Shown piece after piece: positions 1 through 13,100 of a DNA stretch of 64,000 nucleotides. The position numbers and the translations under genes are program-made. Position 1 is the stretch's first letter, and every line of letters starts with the position of its first letter. The notes under the pieces were generated by a model. That model was not told the DNA's origin and did not search any database. It was given only the letters and a program-made list of their open reading frames with translations. The DNA comes from Lophius americanus (taxonomy: Eukaryota > Chordata > Actinopteri > Lophiiformes > Lophiidae): positions 6,540,001 to 6,604,000 of the forward strand of contig JBBDHG010000008.1 of the NCBI GenBank assembly GCA_037951165.1. The letters are read 5' to 3'.

Positions 1-883
1 GTTGTTTGGTTATGGCAAAGAGCTGATTAATAGTAGCCTTTGCCAAAAACTCAAACTTAGAATGGAATTTAAATGATTTTGCTTTCGGCTGTGTGACCAA
101 CGTATATAAGGATGATCTGCAACCTCAGGGTCAGAAGTTGTTTGTGAAAATCATTTTTGACGTTGCAAGGAGTGGTCTGGTCATCAGCTTTGAATGGGTT
201 TTCGTCTGTAAACCACAAGTTTGTAACTCAGTTTCCTCTCTTTGCCTCTGAAGCGTGAAACAAAATCCGTTGACTTGCAAAGAGTTCTGCAGTAGAAGTG
301 TACGTGGGCCAGATGGACCAACATTAAAACATTTTTCATCAGACATCACTGAGCTAACCCAAATGGAGGTTCCCAAAAATCCTGTGTTTTGCCCTACAAA
401 TAAGGGCAGCTGACTTTACTGCAACATCCTGACAGCCTTCACACTACAGAAGTGAACAATGTTTTGTACAGCATCACTTCACTGATGTTAAATGTCTCAG
501 ATGGACGCATGGTTGTTGTCCAGAAGCTAACCCGATCACATCCCATCAAGGGTTACAGTATGCTTGTTTAGTTGGACAGCAACTTCTTGTTTAGGACTTT
601 TTTTAAAATGAATCCAGAATTATTATAATCTGACTGAATGTCCTCTCTGAGGACTGATCCATGTTCATTGGTGAAACGTTTAAACAATAATTGTTCCTGA
701 AATGCGTCACTGAAAAATTGAAAAGCGAAACCTTGCAACGACCATCTGCTCATCGTTTGTTATTTCTCCAGTAAAACAGTTGATTAGCTTTTCCCCCGTT
801 AGGCTTTATATCACTTCTTCTTCTGTCACCTCTTGTTCCTTGTCATTTACAAACTGTCTCCTCCACACTCCTTCCTCTTCCAG
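1..883 (+). other. slc36a1 intron (5' part outside window)
   Basis: This is the intron preceding the first visible slc36a1 exon. It ends in a pyrimidine-rich tract and an AG immediately before position 884. No exon, tRNA-like head or transposase reading frame was recognised. The short open frames are interrupted and have no family resemblance. The upstream exons, encoding about the first 165 residues of the transporter, should lie left of the window. Confidence 0.6.
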
Positions 884-1111
884 GTGGTTGAATCTGCCAA
901 CGTCACCACCTCCATCTGCAACACCAACTACACCAACCAGACTGAAGTGCTGGTGCAGAGCTTCGACTCCCGTGTGTACATGCTCTTCTTCCTGCCTGTC
1001 TTCATCCCGCTCGTCTTCACCCCGAACCTGAAGTACCTGGCTCCGCTCTCTCTCGTGGCAAACCTGGTCATGAGTGCCAGCCTGGTCCTCATCTACTTCT
1101 ACTCAATCGCG
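884..1111 (+). CDS. slc36a1: slc36a1 exon: extracellular loop, TM4 and TM5
   Basis: The 76 codons are phase 0 at both ends, with acceptor CAG at 881-883 and donor GTAAAG from 1112. The peptide starts VVESANVTTSIC, aligning with human PAT1 around residue 168. It carries three potential N-glycosylation sites (NVT, NYT, NQT) and the cysteine equivalent to Cys180, which pairs with Cys329 in the human protein. Two hydrophobic segments follow: YMLFFLPVFIPLVF and the stretch from LAPLSLVANLV to LVLIYFYS. The open frame runs into the upstream intron and past the donor, but splice-site quality and alignment fix these boundaries. Confidence 0.9.
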
Positions 1112-4100
1112 GTAAAGGATTTACTGCCTCAAAGCTCTGCTTGCTTCAAAAATGTTAAAAGATCTGTACGAGGCAATCCATGAGATCAAATCAAGAGGAA
1201 ATCGGTTTTATCTTATTACCCCTCCATACTTTGTTTGACCTAATTCACCACCTAAGGCACCACCGATGGCCCAGTTTTCTCACAACAAGGGGCATGTTGT
1301 TTCAAATCCCCCTCTGACCTTGAAGTATTTCTCTGTGGAGTTTGAACATGTTTGCCCCGTGTTTGCATGGGTTCCAGAAAGATGCAATATCAGTGACTCT
1401 GGGTTGATCGTACGTATGAACCTGAGTTGAATGATTGTTTGTCTTGTTTACCTCTATGTATTTGCACTTTGAGGAACCAGTATCTTGTCCATAGTGTGTC
1501 CAGCCTCTCGCCCAGTGTCAGCTGGGATTTTCTCCAGCTCCCCCGCAACCCTGCGCAGGAAAATAGATGGATAGAAGTCTGTTGTTTTATAAACAGACAC
1601 GAACGACATATTACCGTGTTATAAGTCTTTTTAATTGCATAGTTTCCCATCAAAAATGGTTTCCTCCATGATTTGTTTGCATTATCATGAAGTTAAATTG
1701 AATTGTGGTTAACAACCAACGCACTGATAAGTCAATGTGATATAATTAGGTTGGGCAAACTATCATGGGATTATTGCTTTTGTGTGTATGAGTGTGTGTG
1801 AGTGTGTGCTACACTGGTGGGGGTTTGTACCCTCTGACTACCGTATAGTTTATGTCACGTGAACCCTCACTTTACTCGGTGTTTCATCATCTGTGTTCCT
1901 GCTTCAGCCTTTCTGATTGGACTGTGGGGGTGTTATGGAGAAAAGAACAACCGATGGTGACAGAGTCTCCAGATTACCTGCTTACCTGGTTATAGAGTAT
2001 TTCATCACACAGCCGCTGCTCTTTAAAGACAAGTAACAGTCCAGAAGAGATGGATAAAAAGCACTTTGTAACATCAGAAACCGTTCAAAGATTTGGCACT
2101 AGGGATGTACTAGAGAGCACGGTGCTTCTGTGGCTGATGAATCATCTCAGCATTCTGGGAAAACATGAGCAAATTAACCAGTTGGTAATTTATTTCTGTT
2201 TACTGGCCAGTTTGATTTGTGGACCTCAGCCTTCAGCCCCAAATGTACGATATTAATATTGACTTCATTAAGCATGAACCAATACTTGTGATATTTATTT
2301 TTTTGCAAATCAGAGGCATTGTTAATACTTATTTTTATGTTTCCTTTCCCGGTTAAATTAAAAAAAAAATTAAAAAGCTGGTCCATTTAGCTTTTACATC
2401 ATTATAGGATGCCTTTGTTACAGACATATTAGCGGTGTTATATCATAAGCATAATGCCATTACAGTTTTAGGATATTTCCAATAAATTATAGTGACAAAA
2501 AGCATTTTTCCGAAAAGGCAGTGAACCCCACCAGGGAAGTTTGCTACAACTGTGCCGTACAACTTGTATGAATTTTGAGAGCGTGGGATATGAAATTTTC
2601 ACATGACTCACTTTAAATACTCCTCATCACAGTTGTAAAAGGTCATCCTGCTACCTTCATGTCAAAAGTAATTTTAACTCTTTTCTAAGTGAACCCTTCA
2701 CCTTCCTCGTCAAATACATTAAATTCAGAGTCATCATCTCTTGAACAGGATGAAGACTGGTGGGTTCATATTGCATCTCCTTTATCCTTTTCAGCTTGTT
2801 TATTTCACTGCATACGATATGCATTTTTACATCATTAGGGTCTGTCACAGACCCTAATCATAGCGAATGACTTTATTATGAACTATTGTAATCTGGGAGC
2901 ATGGGGCGAAAGATGGAGGAAGGAGTGAAGTCCCCCTCGGCACAACAGATTGATACTTCATTTTATTGTACGTTACTTAAATGGATAAGAACATACTACC
3001 TTGTCTTTATTATGAATAAGTCGTTTCAGTTTTTGAAGTTTTAATTTTCAAGGTTTTCTCTTTTTCTTCCCTCCAGAACATAAAGTACCCCATCAACCTA
3101 CCATTTGTGGGCAAAGTTAAAGACTACCCTCTCTTTTTTGGGACGGCCATCTTTTCCTTCGAAGGAATCGGAGTGGTATGTTACACGATCAAACACATAG
3201 ACATCTGTTTTTAATGTGAATTGTTTTTCCTGATCACAAAATTTTAACTTAAAAAGTTTTATCAGTGTTATATGCAGTTTTTCGAAATTATTGTATGTTC
3301 CATGTATATAAGGTTCATTTGCAAAGTTTGTTATTTATCAGTTATTCACAATAAACTAAAACAATTTTTATATAGAACAATACAAGAGATTTACTAGTGC
3401 TTTTTCCAGAATGAAACACAAAAAGTCTCCAAATGTTTCAACCCTGAATGACAAGCATCTCCGGTACTTTTCCAAACAACTGAAGCCGCTACAATCTACT
3501 GCAAATGTGATGCATAGCCAGAAGTCCGAACACGGCTTCACGCAGCGTTCCTGAGGAATCTTTGTCCATTCTTCATTTGCAAAGGCCTCCAATTCTGTAA
3601 TATTCCTGGGCTTACATGCTGCAACCAACTGCTTCTAGACCCAACAGAGATTTTCTCTGGGATTCATGTTTTCGGCCCCTCTAGAATGTTCTCTCTCTTC
3701 ACTCTGCCGTTTTCTAGTGCCTAAAGAAAGAATGCTAATCAGAGCATTCTTCTTCTGTCGCATGTTTCTGCGTTTGCATCTGACATTTGAAAGAAAGATC
3801 ATCCCTATTATCTCCACCTTGTGATTGGATTTCAGTATGGGAATAATTTAGTAGTCAGCCTTCTTTGTTAAGAGATCACACAATAATGTATCGCCCACCT
3901 CTTTATTGTTTACATTTAATAAAAACAACTGCTGGTGCTCTACAAGCAGAAGAATCATGTTGGAAACCAGTGAAAGTATTAGGTATGTCCAATGTTATTC
4001 CTTAACAGTGAAGGGTTACCCCTTTTAATAGGTACTATGCTCACTGGCCTTCTTATTTTCAGTGTTTTAAGATGCACTGTGCAGGTAAGCGTCCCTCACT

Positions 4101-7100
4101 TTTACTCTGAACTGTCAACGCAGAGGAACTGTCATTTTCAATAGTAATTGTTAAGACATGTTGGATAAAATCTCAAAGGGGAACACTACAAACGATGCAT
4201 TTCTCATAGTTCCTCAGCAGTGTTTTTGTCTCTCTGTGTTTGCAGGTTCTTCCCCTGGAGAACAAGATGCAGAGGCCTCAGAATTTCATTCCAGTCCTGT
4301 ATTTGGGCATGGGAATCGTCTCTTTCCTCTACATCAGCCTCGGCACCGTAGGATACATGTGCTTTGGAAGCGACATACGTGGGAGCATCACTCTCAACCT
4401 TCCAAACTGCTGGTGAGATGACATGGTCAACACATACTTGTACCTGATGAGGAGGATTTCACGTATAGTCCCTGCTTTTATCAAAAGGCATTAAACTTCC
4501 TGTGCCAGTGAATATAGCCCAAAAACTTAGGGTGGAAGAAGTACAGATGTTGTCCGAAATCTCACTTCTTTTTAACAAAAACATGGTTTACGTTACAGAG
4601 TCGACAAAACACTTACGGAGCTTCACAGCAAAACAGCATTGCAACATTCGCCAAAACAGCTGAAAATATGTGGACTTGTTTTCAAAAGCCAAACATAGAG
4701 TGTCACAGTGTGATCTAAGAGGAAATGCTGCCTACAGTTTGATGGCAAACTCCATACTTATAAAGAGAACAGATTTGTGTTAAATGACACCACATCTGAG
4801 GTGGAGTGGGGGTCAGCTTTATGCACCATATCCAAGATGCTTGGATATGGTGTTGTTGGGGATAACTGGGCATATTTCACTGTCTTAATAATCAATTTCA
4901 AATGTTATAGCCAAATTTAGCCGTCATTACTGAAATCAACTACGGTGTTTCCCCTTAATTTGTCATACTGTGGCAGACAAAATCAAAAAATCAACTAGAA
5001 ATTTACAACCTTCAGCATTAAAGATGGTTAACGATACATTTTTGTGCAGCTGCCCCTTCAATCTCCCTTCAAACCCGGGTTAAGCCCCTCCCCCCCATCT
5101 GCCGCCGCTCATGAACAAACTGCTGAGCGCATCCGATCCGAGGCCCAGTGAGGAGCCGAGGTGGTTTGAACAACCGTTACGTATCCAGTCACTGCACCTA
5201 TCCACTATTCCAGACATAATCTTATCTTTATCGGTGTAGGACAGAAGTTATCATTGAAAGATAAAGTAAGTCAAGTTGGCTGATGTTTACGTTAGCGAAT
5301 GACTGTCGCTAAAGTTAAATTATTTTCAGCCTTCCGGGGAGAAAGTTGGTTCATCATTAAATGCGGGACAATATATTTGCAGTGATGACTAAGTTAAATA
5401 AACCTTGCTGCTGTAAGAGAGTGGGGCAGCGGGGCAGGTTCTTTCCGCAGATCAAGCAAAAGCCGGAAATCAGGAGGGAATCCTGAATTTATTTTTTATT
5501 TACACAAATAATCACATTTGCTTCATTTTTTAAAATGAGTCATTAAATGAGTGTAAACCCTACTCCAGCCAATTATTAACTATTATTATTATTATAGTTA
5601 TTATTAAATAAACCATTATTATATTTCTTTAAACCATTGTGAACTGCGCTACATTTCGCTCATCATGCATTGTGAGTGTGACTTCCTCTCACCTCATTAG
5701 AGTGTTTATTAGAGTAAAAAAAAAGTTGAAAGAGCAGAAATTCATCCTAGTTTTAGCCTCTTAATTTTGCTCTCAAAGTGCATGTGATTAATGCATTTAA
5801 CCTTGAAAGGTAAAAAACATTTTCTTCAAAGTGAACCATGCCCCCAGAACTCCCGAGAAGCTCTGAGGTTCAACCCACACAGTTTTTCTAAGTCCTGTAG
5901 GAAACACTGAACTATAATAATATAACTATAATAATATTATTTTATCCTTTATCAATCCCATACAGTCATACACAGTACAACATAGTGAATTTTTTTCTCT
6001 GCATTGAGCCATCCCTGAGGGGGAGCCGTGTGGGGTCCCTTTGAACCCAGGGAGCTGGGGTTCAAGGATTTTGCTTAAGACGTGTAGGCTATCACTGGTT
6101 TCCTTCCGATCCTCCAATTGGGAGAGGTACACTCTACCCACTGAGCTGCAACCACCCTTATGCTGAAAGTTAGCTAATGTATGGCATTATTGCTAAAGTT
6201 TGCTTATATATCCGCTATCATTGTTAAAGCTTAATAATGTCGTCTGTCATTAGATGAAGTAAGATGATGTCAGCCGTCATAGCTGAAGTGAGCTGAGGGC
6301 GGACATCGCTGCTAGAATAAACAAATGTCAGCTATCATTGCAAAAGTTAACCATTTAAACAAAGCTAATATGTAGTGATTTTAAGCGATAATACCTAACA
6401 TTTGAAAAATGTAAAAAACAAAACAACCATTGCACTAATTCATGAAGAGGTGAATATTCCTTTTTTTTTTTTTTTTACACACATGTACTGGTTCAGAATT
6501 GAACTGTACCCAACTTTAGTACTGCAACGACGATACATTTCTACAACTTTCAAACTGTCCTTCACTCTCATCTCCATGCTGCTACGTTTTTTCCCCAGAG
6601 GTCATGTCAGAAATCACCTATTCCTTTGACAGATAATAGAGGTATTTACAAACAAATGAAAATAATCATTTTGTCTCTGATGCAGGAGCTTTTTCTCGCA
6701 ATTGCATGTATATTCCCAGTTTGTGGGTGATCGCTATAATGGCCTCCCCATCATCATCATTATAAATTCAAAACCTTGTTATGAATTCAAAACAACAAGG
6801 TTAGCACTAAAGTCCACGGATCTGTGATGGGCGTCTTGAGGTTTAATTTCCAAGGAGATAAATTCTCACCCGGATGTGGAGCTTATTTTCTCTGGAGGGG
6901 TAATAAAATAAAACCTTCCAACTGGATTTATTTGTTCGCTACTGTCGTCATGGCAGCAAGAGATACGATGTACGTGGCTAATTAATGGAATAGATTGACC
7001 TTTAATGAGCATAAAAACTTGATGCATACTCTCTAATTAGTAGCATCTAAGTGGTTTGTTTTTATTTCATTTTATTGTATGTTTAGTGATGCAGTATGGA

Positions 7101-10100
7101 CGTTTGTTTAATTTATATATATATTTTTTTTATGAGACTACTAGGATGTTTTGTCATGTTTTGATTTTATTTCTCCATCTTGGTTTCCAGGATGTACCAG
7201 GCTGTGAAATTGCTCTACTGTTTCGGCATTTTCATCACCTTCGCTCTACAGTTCTACGTCCCAGCAGAGATTCTCATACCACCAGTCGTGGCTCGTGTGG
7301 CGCAGAGATGGAAGCTGACAGTCAACCTGCTGCTCCGCACATTCTTGGTTATCTTCACATGTGAGTATCAACCAGTATCCCCATATAGAATCTACTGCAT
7401 TGGGTGAATGATGAAATAATCACTTTGAACGAAAGCTTCATATATACAGTAAATATTGTTAATACATCATGCTGCCGAAAGTACAGGTCTTCTGAGAAGT
7501 CCCAAACATAGTTCCTATTAAGAGAGAGGATTATTTCACATCTGAACTGTACTGAGTACGTCACTCTCGAACCGTAGACATTGCTGTCAGTCTGTCACGC
7601 ACTGTGTTTAACAATATTTAACAATTTTTTAATTGTCTCAGAAAAACTGAGCTCGATGAAACATATAATAGAAATTCATTTAATTTGAAATATCCTCTGC
7701 CGTGGAGGGAAAGCTCACATTTTCCATCCTCTAGGGACTAGATACCAAGTCTGAACGTTGTTAGCTTCTTGGTAGCAAAAGGTGAGGCTCTAGTTTGAAG
7801 CACTCAGTAATATCTAATGTCAGTTATGTCATTTATACGTTTATAGTGTTGAGTGTGCCAGAATGTTACTTCCATGAATGTTAGCTCAGCTTGTTTTAGG
7901 TTAGAATCTATTTTATGTTCATCATTCACATTAGTTGAGATATCCTCAGAGGCCCCCCTCCTGTCTCTGAAACTTGTCAGCAAAGTTTTCACAAACTGTA
8001 GGACAGCATATATCTGGATTAGGATTCTTTCCGCATTTATTCGTTCACAGGAATTTTATCAATTACTGAATAATCCAGAGGTCACCTTATATCTAAAACA
8101 AAAGCTGCTAATTAATCCAGTATCATCACTGAAAAAACGAGTCTGACGTTAAAAATCTCTCCGATGTTTTTCTGCAGACACAGGTGAGCCACTGTGGGCT
8201 CACGTAAACTCAGCTAGTTTTTCCTATTACTTACGAAATATAGACATTTGATCGCTAAAATTCTTACTGACTAAAGTAAAGTTACTGACTAAGTTTAAGA
8301 GATTAAGAAAATGATTGTGAAGTGATTTGAAACAGTTAGAGAGTAATCATCTGGAAATGTTTTAATGTCCATCCAGACATCTCACAAAGAAAAAGATCTT
8401 TGCTAGCAGTTAAACTCAGAATAATAAGTAAAAATGTATAATTTTAGCCTGTTTTCACAGTAATTATATGGAACTTGTCATAGTCTGTCAGTGCAACATG
8501 TTTCCCACACCGGATGTTGCTCAGTCGGTAGAGTGACCGCATCCCAATCCGATGATAAGAAGGTAGTTGGTTCAAGTCCCAGCAGAGCTACATGTCCTTC
8601 AGCCATACGCTCCCTTTAAAGGAGGCGCTTCCAAGGAGCTGCCAACTGCTCCCTCAAGGATGGGTCATAGTATGACCCATCCTTGAGGGGATGGTCAAGT
8701 ATCTATTATTTTATTTATATATTGTTATTATGGAATCATCGCTGCAGTTCAGATCATTCCTATCAATGTGAAAACTAATCTATTTCATATATTGTTTTAA
8801 AATATTATTCCCAAATATACCTTAGTGCGAGGAAGAACTTCATCTAAAACTTTTTTGGGCCATAATTTCTCAACCATTGGTTCAATTTTATTTTTTTTTA
8901 GTCGAGGAGATCTATATTGTATACGTCGTGTTTACTCCAATATTTCGTATTTTCTCACTAGCGGGAGATATTTGTGAAGAACGCGTTTTTTTGCAGATAT
9001 AACTTCTTAAACATTGGTTCAAATTTAGTGCATATGAATCGACTCAAGGAGCTCTATCATGAAAATATAACATTTACCTGTGGTAGTTCGTATGCCACTA
9101 GGGGGAGCCTTTTTAAAAAATTTTATTTTTTATTTTTAATTTTTATAAAAAACACTGTTTATAAGAGAAAATTCAAAAACCATTTCATGGATCGTTTTGA
9201 AATTTAATACCTCAATATACCTCAGTGCGAGGAAGAACTTGACTGATTTTCGGACAGGTCATTTGTATATTCCAACACTGGGGGGATATTTATCTCCAAA
9301 GGTTTTCGGGCCATCATTTTTCCACCGTTCGACTGATTTAGTGCAAAATAAATTTTCTGCATATAAATCAACTTGAATAGATCTATCATGTAAATATGGT
9401 GTTTTACTCTAATAGTTTATATTTGACTTAATAGGGGGAGCTTTTTCCAAAAAAAACTGTTTTCCTCGGCAATAACTTCCTAACCCTTGTTCGGATTTTG
9501 CTGCATATGAAGCCACTCTAGATGATCTTATAAATATTACATTTCACTCTAGGATTTCATATTTTACTCATTAGAAAGAGTTTTAAAAAAAAAAATGAAA
9601 ATAATGTTATTCAGACATAACTCAAAAACTGTTCCATGGATCATTTGCATATTTTATTCCCTCATATCCTTAGTTCGAGGAAGAATTGGATATATTTTGG
9701 GAAAGGTCAGTTGTATATTTCTAATGCCAGCAGGAGCTTTATCTCCAAACGTTTTCGGGCCAAAATTTCTCAATTATTGGTCTGATTTGAATTAAATCAA
9801 GGAAATCCATCTATTACACATTGTGTTCCCTCTAACAGTACATATTTTACTCACTAGGGGAGCTTTTTCATTAAAATAACGTTATGCAGACATTACTTCT
9901 TAACCGATTTAGTATACATTTTGTGCATATGAATCGACTCGAGGAGATCTATCTTGCATACATTATAGTTAACTCTAATAGTTCATATTTCACTCACTAG
10001 GGGGAGCTATTTCACTAAAAACAGTGTTGACAAAACATTTAATTTGACAAATTCAATCAGGGAGCTTGCTTGTACGTACAATGCAGGGGATTGGAGACTT

Positions 10101-13100
10101 TTCTTGAGGCTATTTTTCTGGTCCAACCAGCTGGTGTGAGTTAAGATGGCAGGATGACCAGATTGGACTGCAGATAACATACAAACATAACAGATTCAGA
10201 GGATCTGTTCCTTTTTAAAATCATATCCCTAACCCCAGCAATTGTGTGAGGTGTGCATGTGAATGTTTCCTCTGGGCTTTTCTTTCATCTGTACAGGCCA
10301 TAAGATTTAAGCCCTAACAGAGTGGTATGTAATGATTAGATTTATTCTAGAACGTGCTTCTAATAAAGCAGCCCCTAAATTGTTTGATGTTTCTTAAACT
10401 TGATTGATCCCTGCAATGAATCTGTATTTTTCTTTTATTACTCTCAATTTATGGTGCTAACTTAATTTTGGATGGATTCATTATGCTAACCAGTGCCTCA
10501 CTCTCTGAGTCAGAGTCTTCAACTACTCGTGCTGCTATTCAGAGGATGGGAGGCTGAATGAGGCCTCAAAAGGGTTTCAACCAAAAACAGGGAACAGAAG
10601 AGGCAATTAGAGCAGGGAACCTGAAATCAATGTCTTATCTAGAAATAATGAGGAGTATTAAGGCTAACATCCACATTTAAATGTGTTTATAAAGAATTTG
10701 TTTGCAGGCCAATCAGAGCTGTATGTTCTTAGCTTACTGATCTGTTTAATTTGAGTTGTTCAATTCTGTTTTCCCTTCATTGAAATTACAGGATTTTTAA
10801 AAACCTTTTTTCCTAATCACAAAAATAATAATGATAATAATCTTAATCTATATAGAACTTCATTATGGCCACCAAAAAGCACAATCAATACAGTGTACAG
10901 AAAGGTAAAAACATTTTTTTTTAAAGAAACTGATATCCCAGGAAAAATCAAGGAAAGCTGCGATTAAAGTATGTTTTAAGAATTTTTTTAAAGGGGATTT
11001 TGCACAATCCTTCGAACAGACAAACAAACCATGAACATCCATCATATTGTGTTCCAACATACCTTCATCCTCACTCAAGTCCACCATCGTTGTGAGGATA
11101 AACTTTTAAAACACTCAAATATGTGTAATTTTAGTGCCGGTATAAATGTGTGCAAAATCATTTACAGAACACGAAGCTGATTTCCAAACCAGATACGTTG
11201 GCGCTGAGAGTTTTTTTTTTTTCTCTCTTTTTGAAGCTGCGTGTAAAATCGGCCTTTTTTGAAAACCTAGCCCAAAATGTTTCATTTTGAAATAGTAACT
11301 CTTTCTTATCAAAGAGGGTGTGATCCACCTTATATGCACACAAAGACAAACAAGGACGAAACCAGAGGCAGAAACACAAATGAGCACTGTGGTGGTTTTG
11401 TGTCCTGTGCACCCCCAGCCAGACCGGGGCCTATATGTCCCAAAAACCAAACACAGAGCGGTGAAGATGACCTAAAACACTGGCTCAGCTAGATGATTCG
11501 CGGCATCGTACTGGATGCCGGTGTGTTGGGCCAGGATCATGCAGTACCACCCCCAACAGTGCACAGGGTATCCCTCAAAGTCCAACAGAATCCTGATGGC
11601 TCAGGCCCAATCCCCACAGCACCACAAAGATCCAGGCACACCTCCAGGGGCTTAGGGCAGGAGGTGCCCCAAGGGACATGTACAGATGGCCACCGTTTAG
11701 CCCAGCTTTGTTTAGGCTCAGGCTAACAAATACTGTCACTGGTGCCGTTAGCCGGCAGGGTACTGCCAGAAACCATGGATGAAAACTGATGATCCGTTGT
11801 GGGGCCCCCGAAAGATAAAGAGGAAGAAGATGCCCACTACCTAAATTGGTCAGATCTTTAATCAGAAGTGGTGCTTTTTCCCAGAAAAATGAATTTTGAA
11901 AAAAACTAAAAGTCCTTTAGAGTGTTATTAAAAATAAAATCAAGGATCCATTAATCCAGATCCGTTTTTCAATTTAATGGGTTCATTCCTTGGTCATCCT
12001 CTTGTAAATGTAGCTGACCAGCAATTTTTTTTTTTTCGTGTATTCCAAATCCTTCTAATAAAACTAGGAGAGGAAAGACGATATGTATTATTAAGAGAGC
12101 CACTTCTTCTAAATGCAAAGGTATTCCGTCTGATTAACAGCCACACTTAAAGTGCATTTTGATAATTTACCAAGGTTGCCTTTCCCGTACAAACTTCTTC
12201 TCTACTTTAAAAACTGGATTCTGCACTTTACCACTGCTTAGTAACAAATGTGGGCTCACGTACTCACCATTTCATTTCGAATGAATCTTTTGGAAAAGTG
12301 GACATGTTGACTTTATTGCCCTAGTAGTGTTTGGTAAACTGCCCTTTTCTATTTGCAGTCCTATCAGTAATAAAGCTGAGATACAAATCTTACAAATGTC
12401 CACTGGGCGCACTCACAGCTTGGACAAACTGCTTTCTGGTTTTATGCACCCTGGGCATAAAATGCGCTGACAGATACTGTTATGTTAGAAGCACTCCCAT
12501 GTTTAAAAACCTTTAAATGGCTGTTACAAACAGCCTTGAAGGAAACTTGTTGCTATTTTAACAAGCTACTTTTACACAGCCTGTTCAAGGCTCAGACTCC
12601 TTTCTTAAAACCAACAAATATGGGATGGCAAGCAAGGTCATTGTGGATTCGCCTCTGAGGGACACAATTTCTTTCCAAAAAAACAAAAATTGTTTCGGTG
12701 CCTGAAAACAATTACTTTTGAAGCCCTTTTCGGAGTGTTGTCTTTTGAAAGTGCGACTGTTACAGTTGCTGTGTAAACTGAAATGCATTTCGTGTGAAAA
12801 ATGTGACAACACTGCCCAAAATCAGACATGACGTGTATAAGAAAACTTCTGCACAAGTGTCGTATTAGTCTGTACTGTTCATTTAAAGAAGTTACCCACC
12901 GACTACTGACATGGCATGCATACAGCGTTTTCAACCATTTCTCTGCCCAAGTATCATTTTCACAACAACGTTTGTTGAACGCTTAATTCTTTTAAAAAAT
13001 GCAAATGAGAAAATGATTCTTCTTAAAGGGAACCCCAACTATGAAGAAATTAAGGCATCATTAAGCCAAAAATGTTTTTAATAATGATATACGGAGTTAA

